Positions 16,299 through 27,238 of a stretch of 64,000 bases of DNA are shown here, one piece after another (position 1 is the first letter of the stretch; each line of letters begins with the position of its first letter). The DNA is taken from NCBI GenBank assembly GCA_963726715.1, contig CAVSDF010000010.1:1-64000 (forward strand). The letters run 5' to 3'. The DNA is from CAVSDF01 sp963726715. GTDB taxonomy: Bacteria > Bacteroidota > Rhodothermia > Rhodothermales > BA12. The position numbers and the translations under genes were made by a program. The notes beneath the pieces were generated by a model, which was not told the DNA's origin, did no database searches, and saw only the letters and a program-made list of their open reading frames with translations.

Positions 16299-17885
16299 GT
16301 GCCCCGATTCGACTTCCTGATCCTCGGCTCCGGCGCGGCCGGGCTGACCTACGCCCTCCGCGTCGCCGACCACGGGACGGTGGGGATCGTGACGAAGAAG
16401 CAGTCCGCCGAGTCCAACACCAACTGGGCGCAGGGCGGCATCGCGGCGGTCGTCGACACCGGCGACACCGTTGAGGCGCACATCGAGGACACGCTCGTCG
16501 CGGGCGCGGGGCTGTGCGACCCCGAGGCCGTCCGCATCGTCGTCACCGAAGGCCCGGCGCGCGTGCAGGAGCTGATCGACCTCGGCGCGTCGTTCTCGCG
16601 CGATCCCGACGGCGACCTGAGCCTCGGGCGCGAGGGCGGGCACTCGGCGCACCGCATCGTCCACGCAGCCGACGCGACCGGGCGCGAGGTCGAGCGCGCG
16701 CTCCTCGCCGCCGTCCGCCGACACCCGAACATCGAAGTCTTCGAGCATCATTTTGCCCTCGAACTCATCACCGAGCACCACCTCGGCGAAACCGTCACGC
16801 GGTTGCGTCCGGACATCTGCTGCTTCGGCGCCTACGTGCTCGACGAACACGCCGACCGCGTCGAGGCCTTCCTCGGGCGCACGACGCTCCTCGCGACAGG
16901 TGGATCGGGACGCGTCTACCAGCACACCACCAATCCCGACGTGGCGACCGGCGACGGCCTCGCGATGGCGTACCGGGCGAAGGCGCGCGTCGCCAACATG
17001 GAGTTCGTGCAGTTCCACCCGACGGCGCTCTATCACCCGGCGGCAGACTCGTTCCTCATCACCGAGGCCGTCCGCGGCGACGGCGGCATCCTGCGGAACT
17101 TAGGCGGCGAGCGCTTCATGCCGAAGTACGACGACCGCGGCGAACTCGCCCCCCGCGACATCGTCGCCCGCGCCATCGACGACCAGCTGAAGAAGCGCGG
17201 CGAGAGCCACGTCCTCCTCGACATCTCGCACAAGCCCGCGAGCGAGATCCTGCACCACTTCCCGAACATCCACGAACGCCTCCTCACGCTCGGCATCGAC
17301 ATGACGACCGGCCCGATTCCGGTCGTCCCGGCGGCACACTACCAGTGCGGCGGCGTCGTCGCCGATGCGCGCGGGCGGACGTCGATCGAGCACCTCTACG
17401 CCGTCGGCGAGGTGGCGATGACGGGCCTCCACGGCGCCAACCGCCTCGCCTCGAACAGCCTCCTCGAAGCCCTCGTCTACGCCCACCGCGCCGCCGAAGA
17501 CGCCCGCGCGACCCTCCCCGACTGGGGCCGCCACGCCGACGTGCCCGCGTGGGACGACAGCGGGACGACGCTCCCGGACGAGTGGGTGCTCATCGAGGCC
17601 AACCGCGAGGAGCTGCGCCGGGTGATGTGGAACTACGTCGGCATCGTCCGGAGCACGCTTCGGCTCGAACGCGCGATGCGCCGCACGCAGCTCTTCCACG
17701 AGGAGACCGAAGACTTCTACCGCCGCACGCGCGTCTCGATGGGCCTCGGCGAACTGCGCAACATGACGACCACCGCCTACCTCATCATCCGCTCGGCCCT
17801 GATGCGCCACGAGAGCCGCGGCCTGCACTACACGCTAGACTATCCCGAGACCCGCGACGCCGAGCGCCGCCCGACGTACCTGTGA
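16299..17885 (+). CDS. nadB: L-aspartate oxidase (NAD biosynthesis)
   Basis: 528 residues, full length. FAD-dependent oxidation of L-aspartate to iminoaspartate, the first step of de novo NAD synthesis. Visible: Rossmann ILGSGAAGLTYALRVAD, NTNWAQGGIAAV, SLGREGGHSAHRIVHAAD, LLATGGSGRVYQHTTNP, EFVQFHPTALYHP, TEAVRGDGGILRN and GLHGANRLASNSLLEALVY. The C-terminal helical domain carries the Arg-rich RSTLRLERAMRR. Start GTG 16299 directly precedes the FAD-binding strand; no ATG fits better. nadA/nadC are not adjacent. Cytoplasmic. Confidence 0.95.
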   Translation: MPRFDFLILGSGAAGLTYALRVADHGTVGIVTKKQSAESNTNWAQGGIAAVVDTGDTVEAHIEDTLVAGAGLCDPEAVRIVVTEGPARVQELIDLGASFSRDPDGDLSLGREGGHSAHRIVHAADATGREVERALLAAVRRHPNIEVFEHHFALELITEHHLGETVTRLRPDICCFGAYVLDEHADRVEAFLGRTTLLATGGSGRVYQHTTNPDVATGDGLAMAYRAKARVANMEFVQFHPTALYHPAADSFLITEAVRGDGGILRNLGGERFMPKYDDRGELAPRDIVARAIDDQLKKRGESHVLLDISHKPASEILHHFPNIHERLLTLGIDMTTGPIPVVPAAHYQCGGVVADARGRTSIEHLYAVGEVAMTGLHGANRLASNSLLEALVYAHRAAEDARATLPDWGRHADVPAWDDSGTTLPDEWVLIEANREELRRVMWNYVGIVRSTLRLERAMRRTQLFHEETEDFYRRTRVSMGLGELRNMTTTAYLIIRSALMRHESRGLHYTLDYPETRDAERRPTYL

Positions 17886-18019
17886 GGGTGTGGGATGTGG
17901 GGTGGGATGGTGAGGAGTGGGTGGGTGAGATGGCGCGAAGAACGGCATGTCAGCCGTCTATGAACCCGGCGGCGGAGCCTGCCGAAGCCCGCGCGTGGCC
18001 CTTCGATGCTTCGACACGC

Positions 18020-19052
18020 TCAGTACAGGCAGGCCCGGGAACCGGCGGTCCCCCCCAACTCGCAAACCCGCCAACTCACCCCTATCAGGCCCAGCAACCG
18101 CTCCGCTGCCGCGTCGGGTGTGAGGGTGCCCGCGGCAACGGCGGCGTCGAGGTCGGGCAGGGCGGCGGCGACAGCGGGGTCGGCGTAGAAGCGCGCGTGG
18201 AGGGCGTCGGCGACGGCGGCGCGGACGTGGGCGAGGCGCTGACGGGCACGCTGCGCCTCGAACGCGCCGCTCGCGCGAAGGTCGGCGCCCATCGCCTCGA
18301 CGGCCTCCCAGAGGTCCTCGACGCCCACGCCCGTCGCCCCGCTCGCGGCGAGGACGCGCGGGTGCAGCCCGGTCTCCGGCGGCGGCACGAGCGACAACGC
18401 CGCCCGCGTGCGCCGCACCGCCTCGCGCGCCCCTGCATCGTCGAGGTCGGATTTGTGGACGACCACGACATCCGCCATCTCCATCACGCCGCGCTTGACG
18501 CCCTGCAACTCGTCGCCGCCCTGCGCGAGCAGCAATAGCACGAACACATCGACCATCGACCGCACCGTCGTCTCGCTCTGGCCGACGCCGACCGTCTCGA
18601 CGATGACGACGTCGTAGCCCGCGCCCTCGGCGAGCCGGATCGCCGCACGCGTCTGCCGCGCGACGCCGCCGAGCGTTCCTCCGGATGCCGTCGGCCGCAC
18701 GAACGCCCGCTCGTCGGTGGCGAGGCGCTCCATGCGCGTCTTGTCGCCCAGAATTGCGCCGCCCGTCCGCGTGCTCGACGGATCGACGGCGAGGATGGCG
18801 ACGCGGTGCCCACGCGCGATGAGCATCGATCCAACGGCATCGAGAAGCGTCGATTTGCCCGCCCCCGGCGCCCCCGTCACCCCGACCCGCAGCGCCGCGC
18901 CCGGCGGCAGATCGCTCGATCACGGCGGCGGCCGCGGCTCGGTGCTCGGCCCGCGTGCTCTCGGCCAGCGTGATCGCCCGCGCCAGCGCCGCCCGGTCGC
19001 CCGAGGCCACGGCATCGGCAAGAGCAACCGGATCGGGCAGGGAAGGCCTCAT
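18020..19052 (-). CDS. meaB: Methylmalonyl-CoA mutase-associated GTPase, one surplus base
   Basis: G3E-type P-loop GTPase that protects and reloads adenosylcobalamin in methylmalonyl-CoA mutase. P-loop TGAPGAGKSTLLDAVGSML, Switch-region DPSSTRTGGAILGDKTRM, RPTASGGTLGGVA, VETVGVGQSE and base-specificity VVHKSDLD are all clear. The start is taken as ATG 19052 (MRPSLPDPVALADAV). Between AAAVIE and DLPPGAALRVGVTGAP one base near 18912 must be removed. The last residues (GGTAGSRACLY) run into a repeat-like sequence, so the natural C-terminus may have been altered. Downstream of and co-directional with mutB. Confidence 0.9.
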
Positions 19053-19140
19053 CGCAGAAAAGACATCGGAGCGGTGCAAGGCTGTCAGGTTTCTCGGCCT
19101 GTCGGGCTCAAACGAAAGGATCAGGGTCTGCTCACAATGC

Positions 19141-19223
19141 TCGTCATCCCCGCGAAAGCAGGGATCAGAGTGTTGAGCGCTGTGCTTGACCGCCCTGGAT
19201 TCCCGCGTTCGCGGGAAAAACGG
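19141..19223. repeat. Dispersed inverted repeat (CATCCCCGCGAAAGC type)
   Basis: Left arm TCATCCCCGCGAAAGCAGGG, right arm GGATTCCCGCGTTCGCGGG, about 83 bp in all, between mutB and meaB. Similar hairpins with a 'CGTCATnCCCGCGAAAGCGGG' arm are scattered in many unrelated bacteria (general knowledge). A second copy is at 49098-49203. Confidence 0.7.
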
Positions 19224-19261
19224 TCGAGAAGAGGTTCAGGCGTCCCTACACAAACAGTCCC

Positions 19262-21326
<2,065 letters not shown>

Positions 21327-21402
21327 CGGGGCGAGGGCAAGAGGGGGAGGCCAGGCTGTCAGGTCAGGGAGGTCTGGCAGGTCGTCTGGCATGTCAGACG
21401 CA

Positions 21403-21987
21403 TCATCCTGTCGTCTCGGCGAGGGCGCGTTCGAAGCGGGCGTCGGGCACGAGCCACATCACGGCGACGGCCACGTAGCACGCGCCCGAGAGCCACGGGT
21501 TGACGAAGGCGAGGACGATGCCGAGCACGTAGAGCAGGAGCGAGAGCTTGCCCTTCAGGTCCGATCCGAGCGAGCGGACGAATGCCGAGTCTGGCCCTTC
21601 ATGCCGCGCGATCCGCACCTGTAGCATGGTGAACGCGATCGCCGAGTTGAGCAGCATGACGCCGTAGAGCGCGAGGGTGATGGGCGCGAAGTGGTTCTCG
21701 CCCATCCACGCGGTGGCGAAGGGCACGAGCGAGAGCCAGAAGAGCAGGTGCAGGTTGGCCCAGAGAATCCCGCCCGTCACCGAGCGCACGGCGTGCAGCA
21801 TGTGGTGGTGGTTGTTCCAGTAGATGCCGAGGTAGACGAAGCTCAGCACGTAGCTCACGAACACGGGAGTGAGCTCCCGCATCGCGCCCAGCGTGGCCTC
21901 GTGAGGCGCCTTGAGTTCGAGCACCATGATGGTGATGAGGATGGCGATGACGCCGTCGGAGAAAGCTTCGAGACGGGTCGTGCTCAT
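21403..21987 (-). CDS. TMEM175/DUF1211-family potassium channel-like membrane protein
   Basis: 194 residues. The N-terminal TTRLEAFSDGVIAI contains the family signature RxxxFSDGV, followed by further hydrophobic helices (TPVFVSYVLSFVYLGIYW, LHLLFWLSLVPFATAWM, ITLALYGVMLLNSAIAF, LLLYVLGIVLAFVNPWL). Bacterial TMEM175 proteins form tetrameric K+ leak channels. Sits between mutA and mutB in the same direction, an unexpected place. Start ATG 21987, 86 bp after the mutA stop. Confidence 0.85.
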   Translation of the reverse strand: MSTTRLEAFSDGVIAILITIMVLELKAPHEATLGAMRELTPVFVSYVLSFVYLGIYWNNHHHMLHAVRSVTGGILWANLHLLFWLSLVPFATAWMGENHFAPITLALYGVMLLNSAIAFTMLQVRIARHEGPDSAFVRSLGSDLKGKLSLLLYVLGIVLAFVNPWLSGACYVAVAVMWLVPDARFERALAETTG

Positions 21988-22073
21988 GGGCGGGTCGTGG
22001 TCATGTGCAGGGGCGGGAGATGAGCGCCGCAGGACGTGCCGACTCGGGACGTGGAGGGAAGAGCGAAAGACGG

Positions 22074-23438
22074 TCAGATGGCGCAGGCGCCGGGCGCGCC
22101 GTGGGCCTCGAAGGCGGCGTCGGCGAGGCGGCGGGCGGCGGCGAGGAGCGGCTCGCGGGCGTGGACGAAGCCGTGGACGCCGCGCCCGCGCAGCACGGCG
22201 TCTTCGGGACCGGCGACGAACACCGTCGGCGGCGCGCACGACGAGGCGAGCGTGTGGGCGAGACCGGCGGCGAGGGCCTGCACGTCGGCATCGGACGAGC
22301 AGAGGACGACGAGCCGCGCGCCCTCGGCCACCTCGATGTCGGTCGTTTCGTCGGCGGGCATCCCGACGGTGGCGAGGAGGCCGCGCGCGAACGTGGCTCG
22401 CGCGGTGCTGAGGGCCGGGTCGCCGAAGCGGAGCAGGGCGATGGAGGGCGTCCCATTCTCCGTTCGTGCTCTGGCGACGGCCTCGCGCGCGGCTTCGACC
22501 GGCTCGGCGGCGCGGCGGTGCGTGGCATCGTCGCCCGAGGCATCGAGGAGCGTATCGTCGGCGCTGGCAAAGGCGTTGGTGCCGACGAGGCGGAGGCGTC
22601 CGGAGGCGATGGCCTCGTGCGTGCGGGCGAGGTCGGCGGCGGCGCGGGCGTCGAGGTCGTCGGTGGAGTTCGCCAGCGCCCACGCGGCGGCGGCGAGGCG
22701 GGCGGCGAGCAGGTCGAGCGCGAAGGCGCCGCTGGCGACGGACGCGGCGGCGTCGGTGGCGAGGTGCGATTCGTGGGCGAGGAGGTCGGCGGTGCGGGAG
22801 GCGGTGCGCCGCGCGAGATCGGAGCCGCCCGCCTGGCCGCCGGACGCGCCGAGGTCGTCGTGCGCGCGGATGGACGCGGTATCGGCGCCGCCGAGCGTCG
22901 CGGCGACGGCGCCGAGGGTGGCGCGGAGCAGGTTGGTGTGCGTCGCCGCGCGGCTCATCCAGAACCGCGCCGTGCGGGCGTGGACGGTGCAGGCGGCATC
23001 GAGTCCCGCATCGACGCGCACGCGGGCGGCGAGGACGCGGAGCGCGCGCAGGCGGGCGGTTTCGAGCAGCACGTTCGGTCCGACGGCAGTCACGATGCGC
23101 GACGTCGGCGCCTCGCGGAGCATCCGCACGGTCGCCGCAAGTGCTGTGACCGGCGCCGCGCCGCGGTCGATCCACGCCTCCTCGTCCACGACCGCGCCAT
23201 CGCCCTCTTCCACGCCGAACCGAACTGCGTGCGCAGGCGCCAGAGCCGCGGCGACGCTCGCAAACGCCTCGGCCTCGGCAGCGGCGGCGGCATCGACGAG
23301 CGGCGGCAGCACGACGCCCGCATCGACGGCCCAGTCGAGGCGCGAGGCATCGACGCCCTTGAGTTCGGCGGCGAGAACGTCGCGCCACGCGCCCTCGGGC
23401 GGGGCGGGGACGTCGGAGAGGAGGGCGTCGAGGGTCAC
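22074..23438 (-). CDS. mutA: Methylmalonyl-CoA mutase small subunit
   Basis: 454 residues. Family features: N-terminal EGAWRDVLAAELKGVDASRLDW, RDIVTAVGPN-like RIVTAVGPNVLLETARLRALRVL, FWMSRAATHTNLLRATLGAVAATLGGADTASI and a degenerate C-terminal B12-like domain without DxHxxG, as usual for the non-catalytic subunit. Start GTG 23438 (GTG ACC CTC GAC GCC) is chosen because the in-frame upstream sequence is not protein-like and TATCATG lies 22 bp upstream at 23461-23467. An ATG at 23464 is out of frame. Forms a heterodimer with MutB. The sequence is unusually Ala-rich and divergent. Confidence 0.88.
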   Translation of the reverse strand: MTLDALLSDVPAPPEGAWRDVLAAELKGVDASRLDWAVDAGVVLPPLVDAAAAAEAEAFASVAAALAPAHAVRFGVEEGDGAVVDEEAWIDRGAAPVTALAATVRMLREAPTSRIVTAVGPNVLLETARLRALRVLAARVRVDAGLDAACTVHARTARFWMSRAATHTNLLRATLGAVAATLGGADTASIRAHDDLGASGGQAGGSDLARRTASRTADLLAHESHLATDAAASVASGAFALDLLAARLAAAAWALANSTDDLDARAAADLARTHEAIASGRLRLVGTNAFASADDTLLDASGDDATHRRAAEPVEAAREAVARARTENGTPSIALLRFGDPALSTARATFARGLLATVGMPADETTDIEVAEGARLVVLCSSDADVQALAAGLAHTLASSCAPPTVFVAGPEDAVLRGRGVHGFVHAREPLLAAARRLADAAFEAHGAPGACAI

Positions 23439-23615
23439 GGCGGCAGAGGCGAAGTCCCTGCATGATACCGCCGTGCCTTCCCGTGGTGCCCCACGTGCGG
23501 ACCGGCGTGACGCCATCCGCGGCGGCGGCTCTGCGCCCCATCTCCACGCCCCCCACACCCCGCGTGCGGATCGGACACGCCGCCCGTTCGGTTCGAATCG
23601 GGTCTTTTTTCCGAT

Positions 23616-24440
23616 GTGCCCGTGCCCTTCGATCCGCTCCTCCTGGTCTTCCTCACCGCTGCCGGATTCGTCGGGGGCCTGCTCGGGGGGCTGACCGGGC
23701 TCGGCGGCGGTGTCGTGTTCGCGCCCGCCCTGCTCGCCGCGTTCCGGTGGCTCGGCATCGCCGACGCCGACCTCGTGCCGCTCGTCACCGGCACCAGCCT
23801 GTTCGCGACGCTGCTTTCGGTCGCGTCGAGCGCCGGGGCGCAGGCGAAGCGCGGTGCGGTCGCGTGGCGCACGGCCCTTCCCACCGGCCTCGTTGCCACC
23901 GCCGCGCTGTGGGCGACGAAGGCCGCGGTCACCGGGCAGCCGTGGTACACGCCGCGGGCCTTCGAGGTCGTCTTCGCCGTGATCCTCGTCGTGACGGCGC
24001 TGCGCATGTTTCTCGCGGGCGACGACGCGCCCGAGGGGCCTCCGCGCGACGATCCGGCACGGCTCGCCGTCATCGGCGTGGCGACGGGCGCACTCTCGGC
24101 GGCAGGCGGCGTCGGTGGGGGCGTGGTGCTGGTGCCCGCCTACAACCGGTGGCTGCGGCTGCCGCTGCACACGGCCTCCGGCACCTCGAACGCCACCATC
24201 GTTCTCTCGTCGCTCGCGGGCGTCGTCGCGTTCCTGCTGACGCCCGCCGCAGCCGCGGCGCGTGCCCTGCCGCTCACCGTCGGGACGGTGTCGTTCGGCG
24301 CCGGGCTCTTCCTCGCCCTCCCGGCCGTCGTCGGCGCCCGCAGCGGCGTCGCGCTCGCGCATCGCCTGCCCGTCGAGGTGCTCCGGCGCGTTTTCGCCGC
24401 GGTTCTCGCAGTCCTCGCCGCCGTGCTCGCATTCGGATGA
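23616..24440 (+). CDS. TauE/SafE-family sulfite exporter-like permease
   Basis: 274 residues, eight predicted membrane segments in two repeats. The signature glycine-rich segments GFVGGLLGGLTGLGGGVVFAP and TGALSAAGGVGGGVVLVP head the two halves, as in TauE/SafE/TSUP proteins. These export sulfite, sulfoacetate or related anions; substrate unknown. GTG 23616 start (context CCGATGTG). Divergent from mutA with 177 bp between. Confidence 0.88.
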   Translation: MPVPFDPLLLVFLTAAGFVGGLLGGLTGLGGGVVFAPALLAAFRWLGIADADLVPLVTGTSLFATLLSVASSAGAQAKRGAVAWRTALPTGLVATAALWATKAAVTGQPWYTPRAFEVVFAVILVVTALRMFLAGDDAPEGPPRDDPARLAVIGVATGALSAAGGVGGGVVLVPAYNRWLRLPLHTASGTSNATIVLSSLAGVVAFLLTPAAAAARALPLTVGTVSFGAGLFLALPAVVGARSGVALAHRLPVEVLRRVFAAVLAVLAAVLAFG

Positions 24441-24516
24441 CGCGGCCGTTCGCCGGACGTGACGCGACCCTTCTGTAACTCCGCCCGCCTGGCCTGCGCG
24501 GACGCCGCGTCCGTGC

Positions 24517-24550
24517 TATGTTTTCGGATGCGTGGGCGCTTTGCCCACGC
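24517..24550 (+). promoter_or_regulatory. Promoter-like TATGTTTT box and 5'-UTR hairpin of kbp
   Basis: TATGTTTT at 24517-24524 resembles the Bacteroidota -7 box. Right after it an 8-bp perfect hairpin, GCGTGGGC (24530-24537), 5-nt loop, GCCCACGC (24543-24550), would sit at the 5' end of the transcript, 26 bp before the ATG. It may stabilise the mRNA or regulate it. Confidence 0.5.
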
Positions 24551-24576
24551 ATCCCTCCTTCAACCACACATTTCCG

Positions 24577-25041
24577 ATGGGACTTTTCGACTTCATCAAG
24601 AACGCCGGGCGCAAGCTCAACCCGGGCCAGGAGGCCCAGGAGATCAAGAATCTCCTCGCGAGCAGCCTCGGCTCGCAGCTCTCCAACGTCAACGTCTCGT
24701 GGGCCGACGGCACCGCCAAGGTCTTCGGCGTCGCCACGTCGCACGCGGCCAAGGAGAAGGCTGTCCTGCTCGTCGGCAACCACGACGGCGTCGACAAGGT
24801 CGACGATCAGATCACCGTCTCGCAGACGACCCTCGCCCAGCAGGCGCAGACCGTTCAGGTCACGCAGGCCGCCGCGAGCGAGTTCTACACGATCGAGAAG
24901 GGCGATTCGCTCTCGAAGATCGCGGGCGAGAAGATGGGCGACACCGGCAAGTGGAAGGCGCTCTTCGAGGCCAACAAGGAGGTCATCGAAGACCCCGACA
25001 AGATCTACCCCGGCCAGCGCATCCGCATCCCCAAGGGCTGA
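24577..25041 (+). CDS. kbp: BON-LysM protein, potassium-binding Kbp/YgaU type
   Basis: 154 residues. N-terminal GLFDFIKNAGRKLN is the family hallmark, followed by a BON domain (about 25-80; IKNLLASSLGSQLSNVNVSW, KEKAVLLVGNHDGVDKVDDQ) and a C-terminal LysM (about 100-153; YTIEKGDSLSKIAGEKMGDT, IYPGQRIRIPKG). E. coli Kbp is a cytoplasmic K+ sensor; the same length and layout suggest the same role. There is no signal peptide. Own promoter and terminator make it a single-gene unit. It has more Lys codons than its neighbours, consistent with high expression. Confidence 0.92.
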   Translation: MGLFDFIKNAGRKLNPGQEAQEIKNLLASSLGSQLSNVNVSWADGTAKVFGVATSHAAKEKAVLLVGNHDGVDKVDDQITVSQTTLAQQAQTVQVTQAAASEFYTIEKGDSLSKIAGEKMGDTGKWKALFEANKEVIEDPDKIYPGQRIRIPKG

Positions 25042-25063
25042 CCGGACGCTTCCGATCCGATCG

Positions 25064-25103
25064 CGCGGGCGCGTGGCTTCATCGCTACGCGCCCGCGTTT
25101 CGT
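25064..25103 (+). terminator. Intrinsic terminator of kbp
   Basis: Perfect 11-bp stem CGCGGGCGCGT (25064-25074) with ACGCGCCCGCG (25087-25097), followed by TTTCGTTT. It starts 22 bp after the kbp stop. Confidence 0.85.
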
Positions 25104-25105
25104 TT

Positions 25106-25274
25106 GGAGTTGGTCGTTTGTGGATAGTTGTTGGTCGTGGAGGCCACCTGTCTGGTCCCCGACCGGACAGGTGGCGCTGGGCCATCGCCGCCCTCGCCGC
25201 CGCGCGATCTGGGCCGCCGCGCAAATCTGTCGGGTGCGGGGACCTGACAGGTTGAGGCATCCACCACCGACCAT
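25106..25274. repeat. Composite nested inverted repeat
   Basis: From outside in: left flank TGGATAGTTGTTGGTCGTGG (25121-25140) and right flank near 25262-25281, an approximate reverse complement. Inside are a CCACCTGTC...GACAGGTGG hairpin at 25144-25174 and a variant AATCTGTCGGG...CCTGACAGGTT at 25223-25253. The ensemble could fold as a large cruciform between kbp and gluQ. It combines the two intergenic motifs found separately elsewhere. Confidence 0.65.
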
Positions 25275-26348
25275 CTATCGACACCCAACCCCAAACGCCG
25301 CGAGGTCGTCGCCGGCCACGACGGGACCGGCGGGCACGTGTGGCCACGCGAACCGGGCGATGAGGTCGGCGGCGCGCACCGGACGCACATCGTCGGCGAT
25401 CCCCAGCGACGCAGCCAGCCAGCCGCAGACGGACTCGGGCGAGGCGCCGGCGTCGCGGAGGGCGGCGAGCGAGAGGGCGGCCTCGCGCTTCGAGAGTTTG
25501 GCGCCGTCGGCGTTCACGACGAGGCCGAGGTGCGCGTACGCAGGCACCCGGCCACCGAGCGCCCGAATCAACTGCACCTGCCGCGCCGTCGAGTCGAGCA
25601 GGTCGGCGCCGCGCACGACCTCGGTGACGCCCATCGCAAGATCGTCCGCCACGACGGCCAGCTGGTAGCCGACCACCCCGTCGCGCCGCCGGAGCACGAC
25701 GTCGCCCACCTCAGCGGCCACGTCCTGGCACACCCGCCCCTGCACGCGGTCGCCGACGCAGACGAGGCCGTCCTCCACGACGAACCGCACCGCCGCGTCG
25801 AGCGGCGCCGCGGCGGCCTCCGGCGACAGACGCTCCGCCGGACGCCACGCGCGCGGATACGGCGGCAGCCCTTCGCCGGGCATCGCGGCGGTGGCGGCGG
25901 CGCCGTGCGGCGCGCTCGCCAATCCTGCGAGGTCGCGGCGGCTGCGGCGGCAGGCGAACAGACGTTCCGAGGCGGCGAGGCGCGCGAGTGCATCGGCGTA
26001 TACCGCCCCGCGCTCGCTCTGCCGGTACGGTCCGCAGGCGCCGCGCTCCCCGGTCCACGTGCCCTGCGCCGGATCGAAGACGGGCCCCTCGTCCCAGTCG
26101 ATCCCGAGCCAGGCGAGGTCGCGCAGCGCGGCGTTCACCATCCCCGGCACGACGCGCGGGCCGTCGAGGTCTTCGATCCGCATCACGAACGCGCCCCCCG
26201 CCGACCGCGCGCTCAGCCACGCCGCGAGCGCTGTCCGCGCGTTTCCGACGTGCAGCAGCCCGCTCGGCGAGGGCGCGTACCGCCCGCGCACGGCCCCACC
26301 GGATGCCCCGGCGAGGGCGCGATCACGCGGTGGCGACTCGGATTTCAC
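25275..26348 (-). CDS. gluQ: Glutamyl-queuosine tRNA(Asp) synthetase
   Basis: Attaches glutamate to the queuine of tRNA-Asp. It is a truncated GluRS: only the catalytic core, with RYAPSPSGLLHVGNARTALAAW (HIGH-like), RIEDLDGPRVVPG, DWDEGPVFDP, the connecting region FACRRSRRDLAG and KLSKREAAL (KMSKS-like), and no anticodon domain. Start GTG 26348 is a compromise; GTG 26291 would remove an Arg-rich N-terminal extension. Divergent from dciA. Its last codons lie within the composite repeat. Confidence 0.9.
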   Translation of the reverse strand: MKSESPPRDRALAGASGGAVRGRYAPSPSGLLHVGNARTALAAWLSARSAGGAFVMRIEDLDGPRVVPGMVNAALRDLAWLGIDWDEGPVFDPAQGTWTGERGACGPYRQSERGAVYADALARLAASERLFACRRSRRDLAGLASAPHGAAATAAMPGEGLPPYPRAWRPAERLSPEAAAAPLDAAVRFVVEDGLVCVGDRVQGRVCQDVAAEVGDVVLRRRDGVVGYQLAVVADDLAMGVTEVVRGADLLDSTARQVQLIRALGGRVPAYAHLGLVVNADGAKLSKREAALSLAALRDAGASPESVCGWLAASLGIADDVRPVRAADLIARFAWPHVPAGPVVAGDDLAAFGVGCR

Positions 26349-26465
26349 GGGCGATCTCGGGCGACGGGGCAGGGCGGCGGAGTCGGCCTCGTACCTTGAG
26401 GACGCGCGGCGGGTGCCCATCCGGCCGCGCCGCCGCTGTCCATTTCGCTGTTCCCTCGCCCGTCC

Positions 26466-26762
26466 TTGGCCGCCCACCTGACCCAGCCGACCGCCCTCTC
26501 CGCGGTGCTCGATGGGATGCTCGACCGCACCGGCGCCCGCCGAAAGGTCGATGCCGCGCGGACGGTCGAGGCGTGGGCGGAGATCGCCGGGCCGCGCATC
26601 TGCGCCGTCACGCAGCGCGTCCAGCTCCGCGGCGCGGCGCTCGTCGTGACGCTCTCATCGTCGGCGTGGCGCCACACGCTCCACGTGCAGCGCGAGGCGT
26701 GGCGCACCCGCCTGAACGCCCACCTCGGCAGCGAGGTCGTCCGCGAGATCCGCTTCTCGTGA
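26466..26762 (+). CDS. dciA: DciA-type (DUF721) replicative helicase loader
   Basis: 98 residues, TTG start at 26466. The DUF721 pattern is clear: short N-terminal helix, KVDAARTVEAWAEIAGPRI, VQLRGAALVVTLSSSAWRHTL, and a final amphipathic LGSEVVREIRF. DciA loads DnaB in bacteria that lack DnaC/DnaI. ATG alternatives inside would delete conserved residues. TACCTTG at 26392-26398 may be its promoter box. Confidence 0.85.
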   Translation: MAAHLTQPTALSAVLDGMLDRTGARRKVDAARTVEAWAEIAGPRICAVTQRVQLRGAALVVTLSSSAWRHTLHVQREAWRTRLNAHLGSEVVREIRFS

Positions 26763-26809
26763 CGCCGCTGCGGTGATTCGTGCCCGGTTCAGGGGCCCAA
26801 CGCAGCCGT

Positions 26810-27238
26810 TTACGGCGTCTGCGCGGGCGTGTCGAGGCGGCGGAGGCGGGCATCGACGCTGTCCTGGACGGAGGCCCACGTGAGGGCGAGGAGGTCGGGA
26901 CGCGCGGTGAGGGCGTCGAGGCGGATGCGGAGGCGCTCCGCGTCGGTGCCTGCGGCGGTGAGGACCGAGTCGCGCACCGCGGCGGCGCGGGCACTGTCGT
27001 CGCCGACGAGGGCGCGGCGGGCGTCGAGGACGTGCAGGTCGGCGAGGACGCCGACGAGTGCGCTGTCGGCGACGACGATCTCGGGCACGACGTCCTGCGG
27101 CTTGGCGCATCCGGCGAGGACTGCGATCAGCGCCGAGGCGGCCGCCACGCGCCACGCCGCGCCACACGTCCCGGTGGAACGGGCGGTGGCGGGCGCGGCG
27201 GCGATGTCGGTGGCGGTGTCGGTGGCGCCGGGGGTCAC
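26810..27238 (-). CDS. DUF4296-like lipoprotein
   Basis: 142 residues. The N-terminal segment ends in a lipobox IAVLAGC about residue 43, preceded by an unusually long polar leader. Then KPQDVVPEIVVADSALVGVL and ADLHVLDARRAL, with regularly spaced helices, resemble DUF4296 lipoproteins of Bacteroidota. Its GTG start overlaps the hisG stop (GTGA at 27235-27238), so it is translated with hisG as the last gene of the trp supra-operon. Function unknown. Confidence 0.65.
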   Translation of the reverse strand: MTPGATDTATDIAAAPATARSTGTCGAAWRVAAASALIAVLAGCAKPQDVVPEIVVADSALVGVLADLHVLDARRALVGDDSARAAAVRDSVLTAAGTDAERLRIRLDALTARPDLLALTWASVQDSVDARLRRLDTPAQTP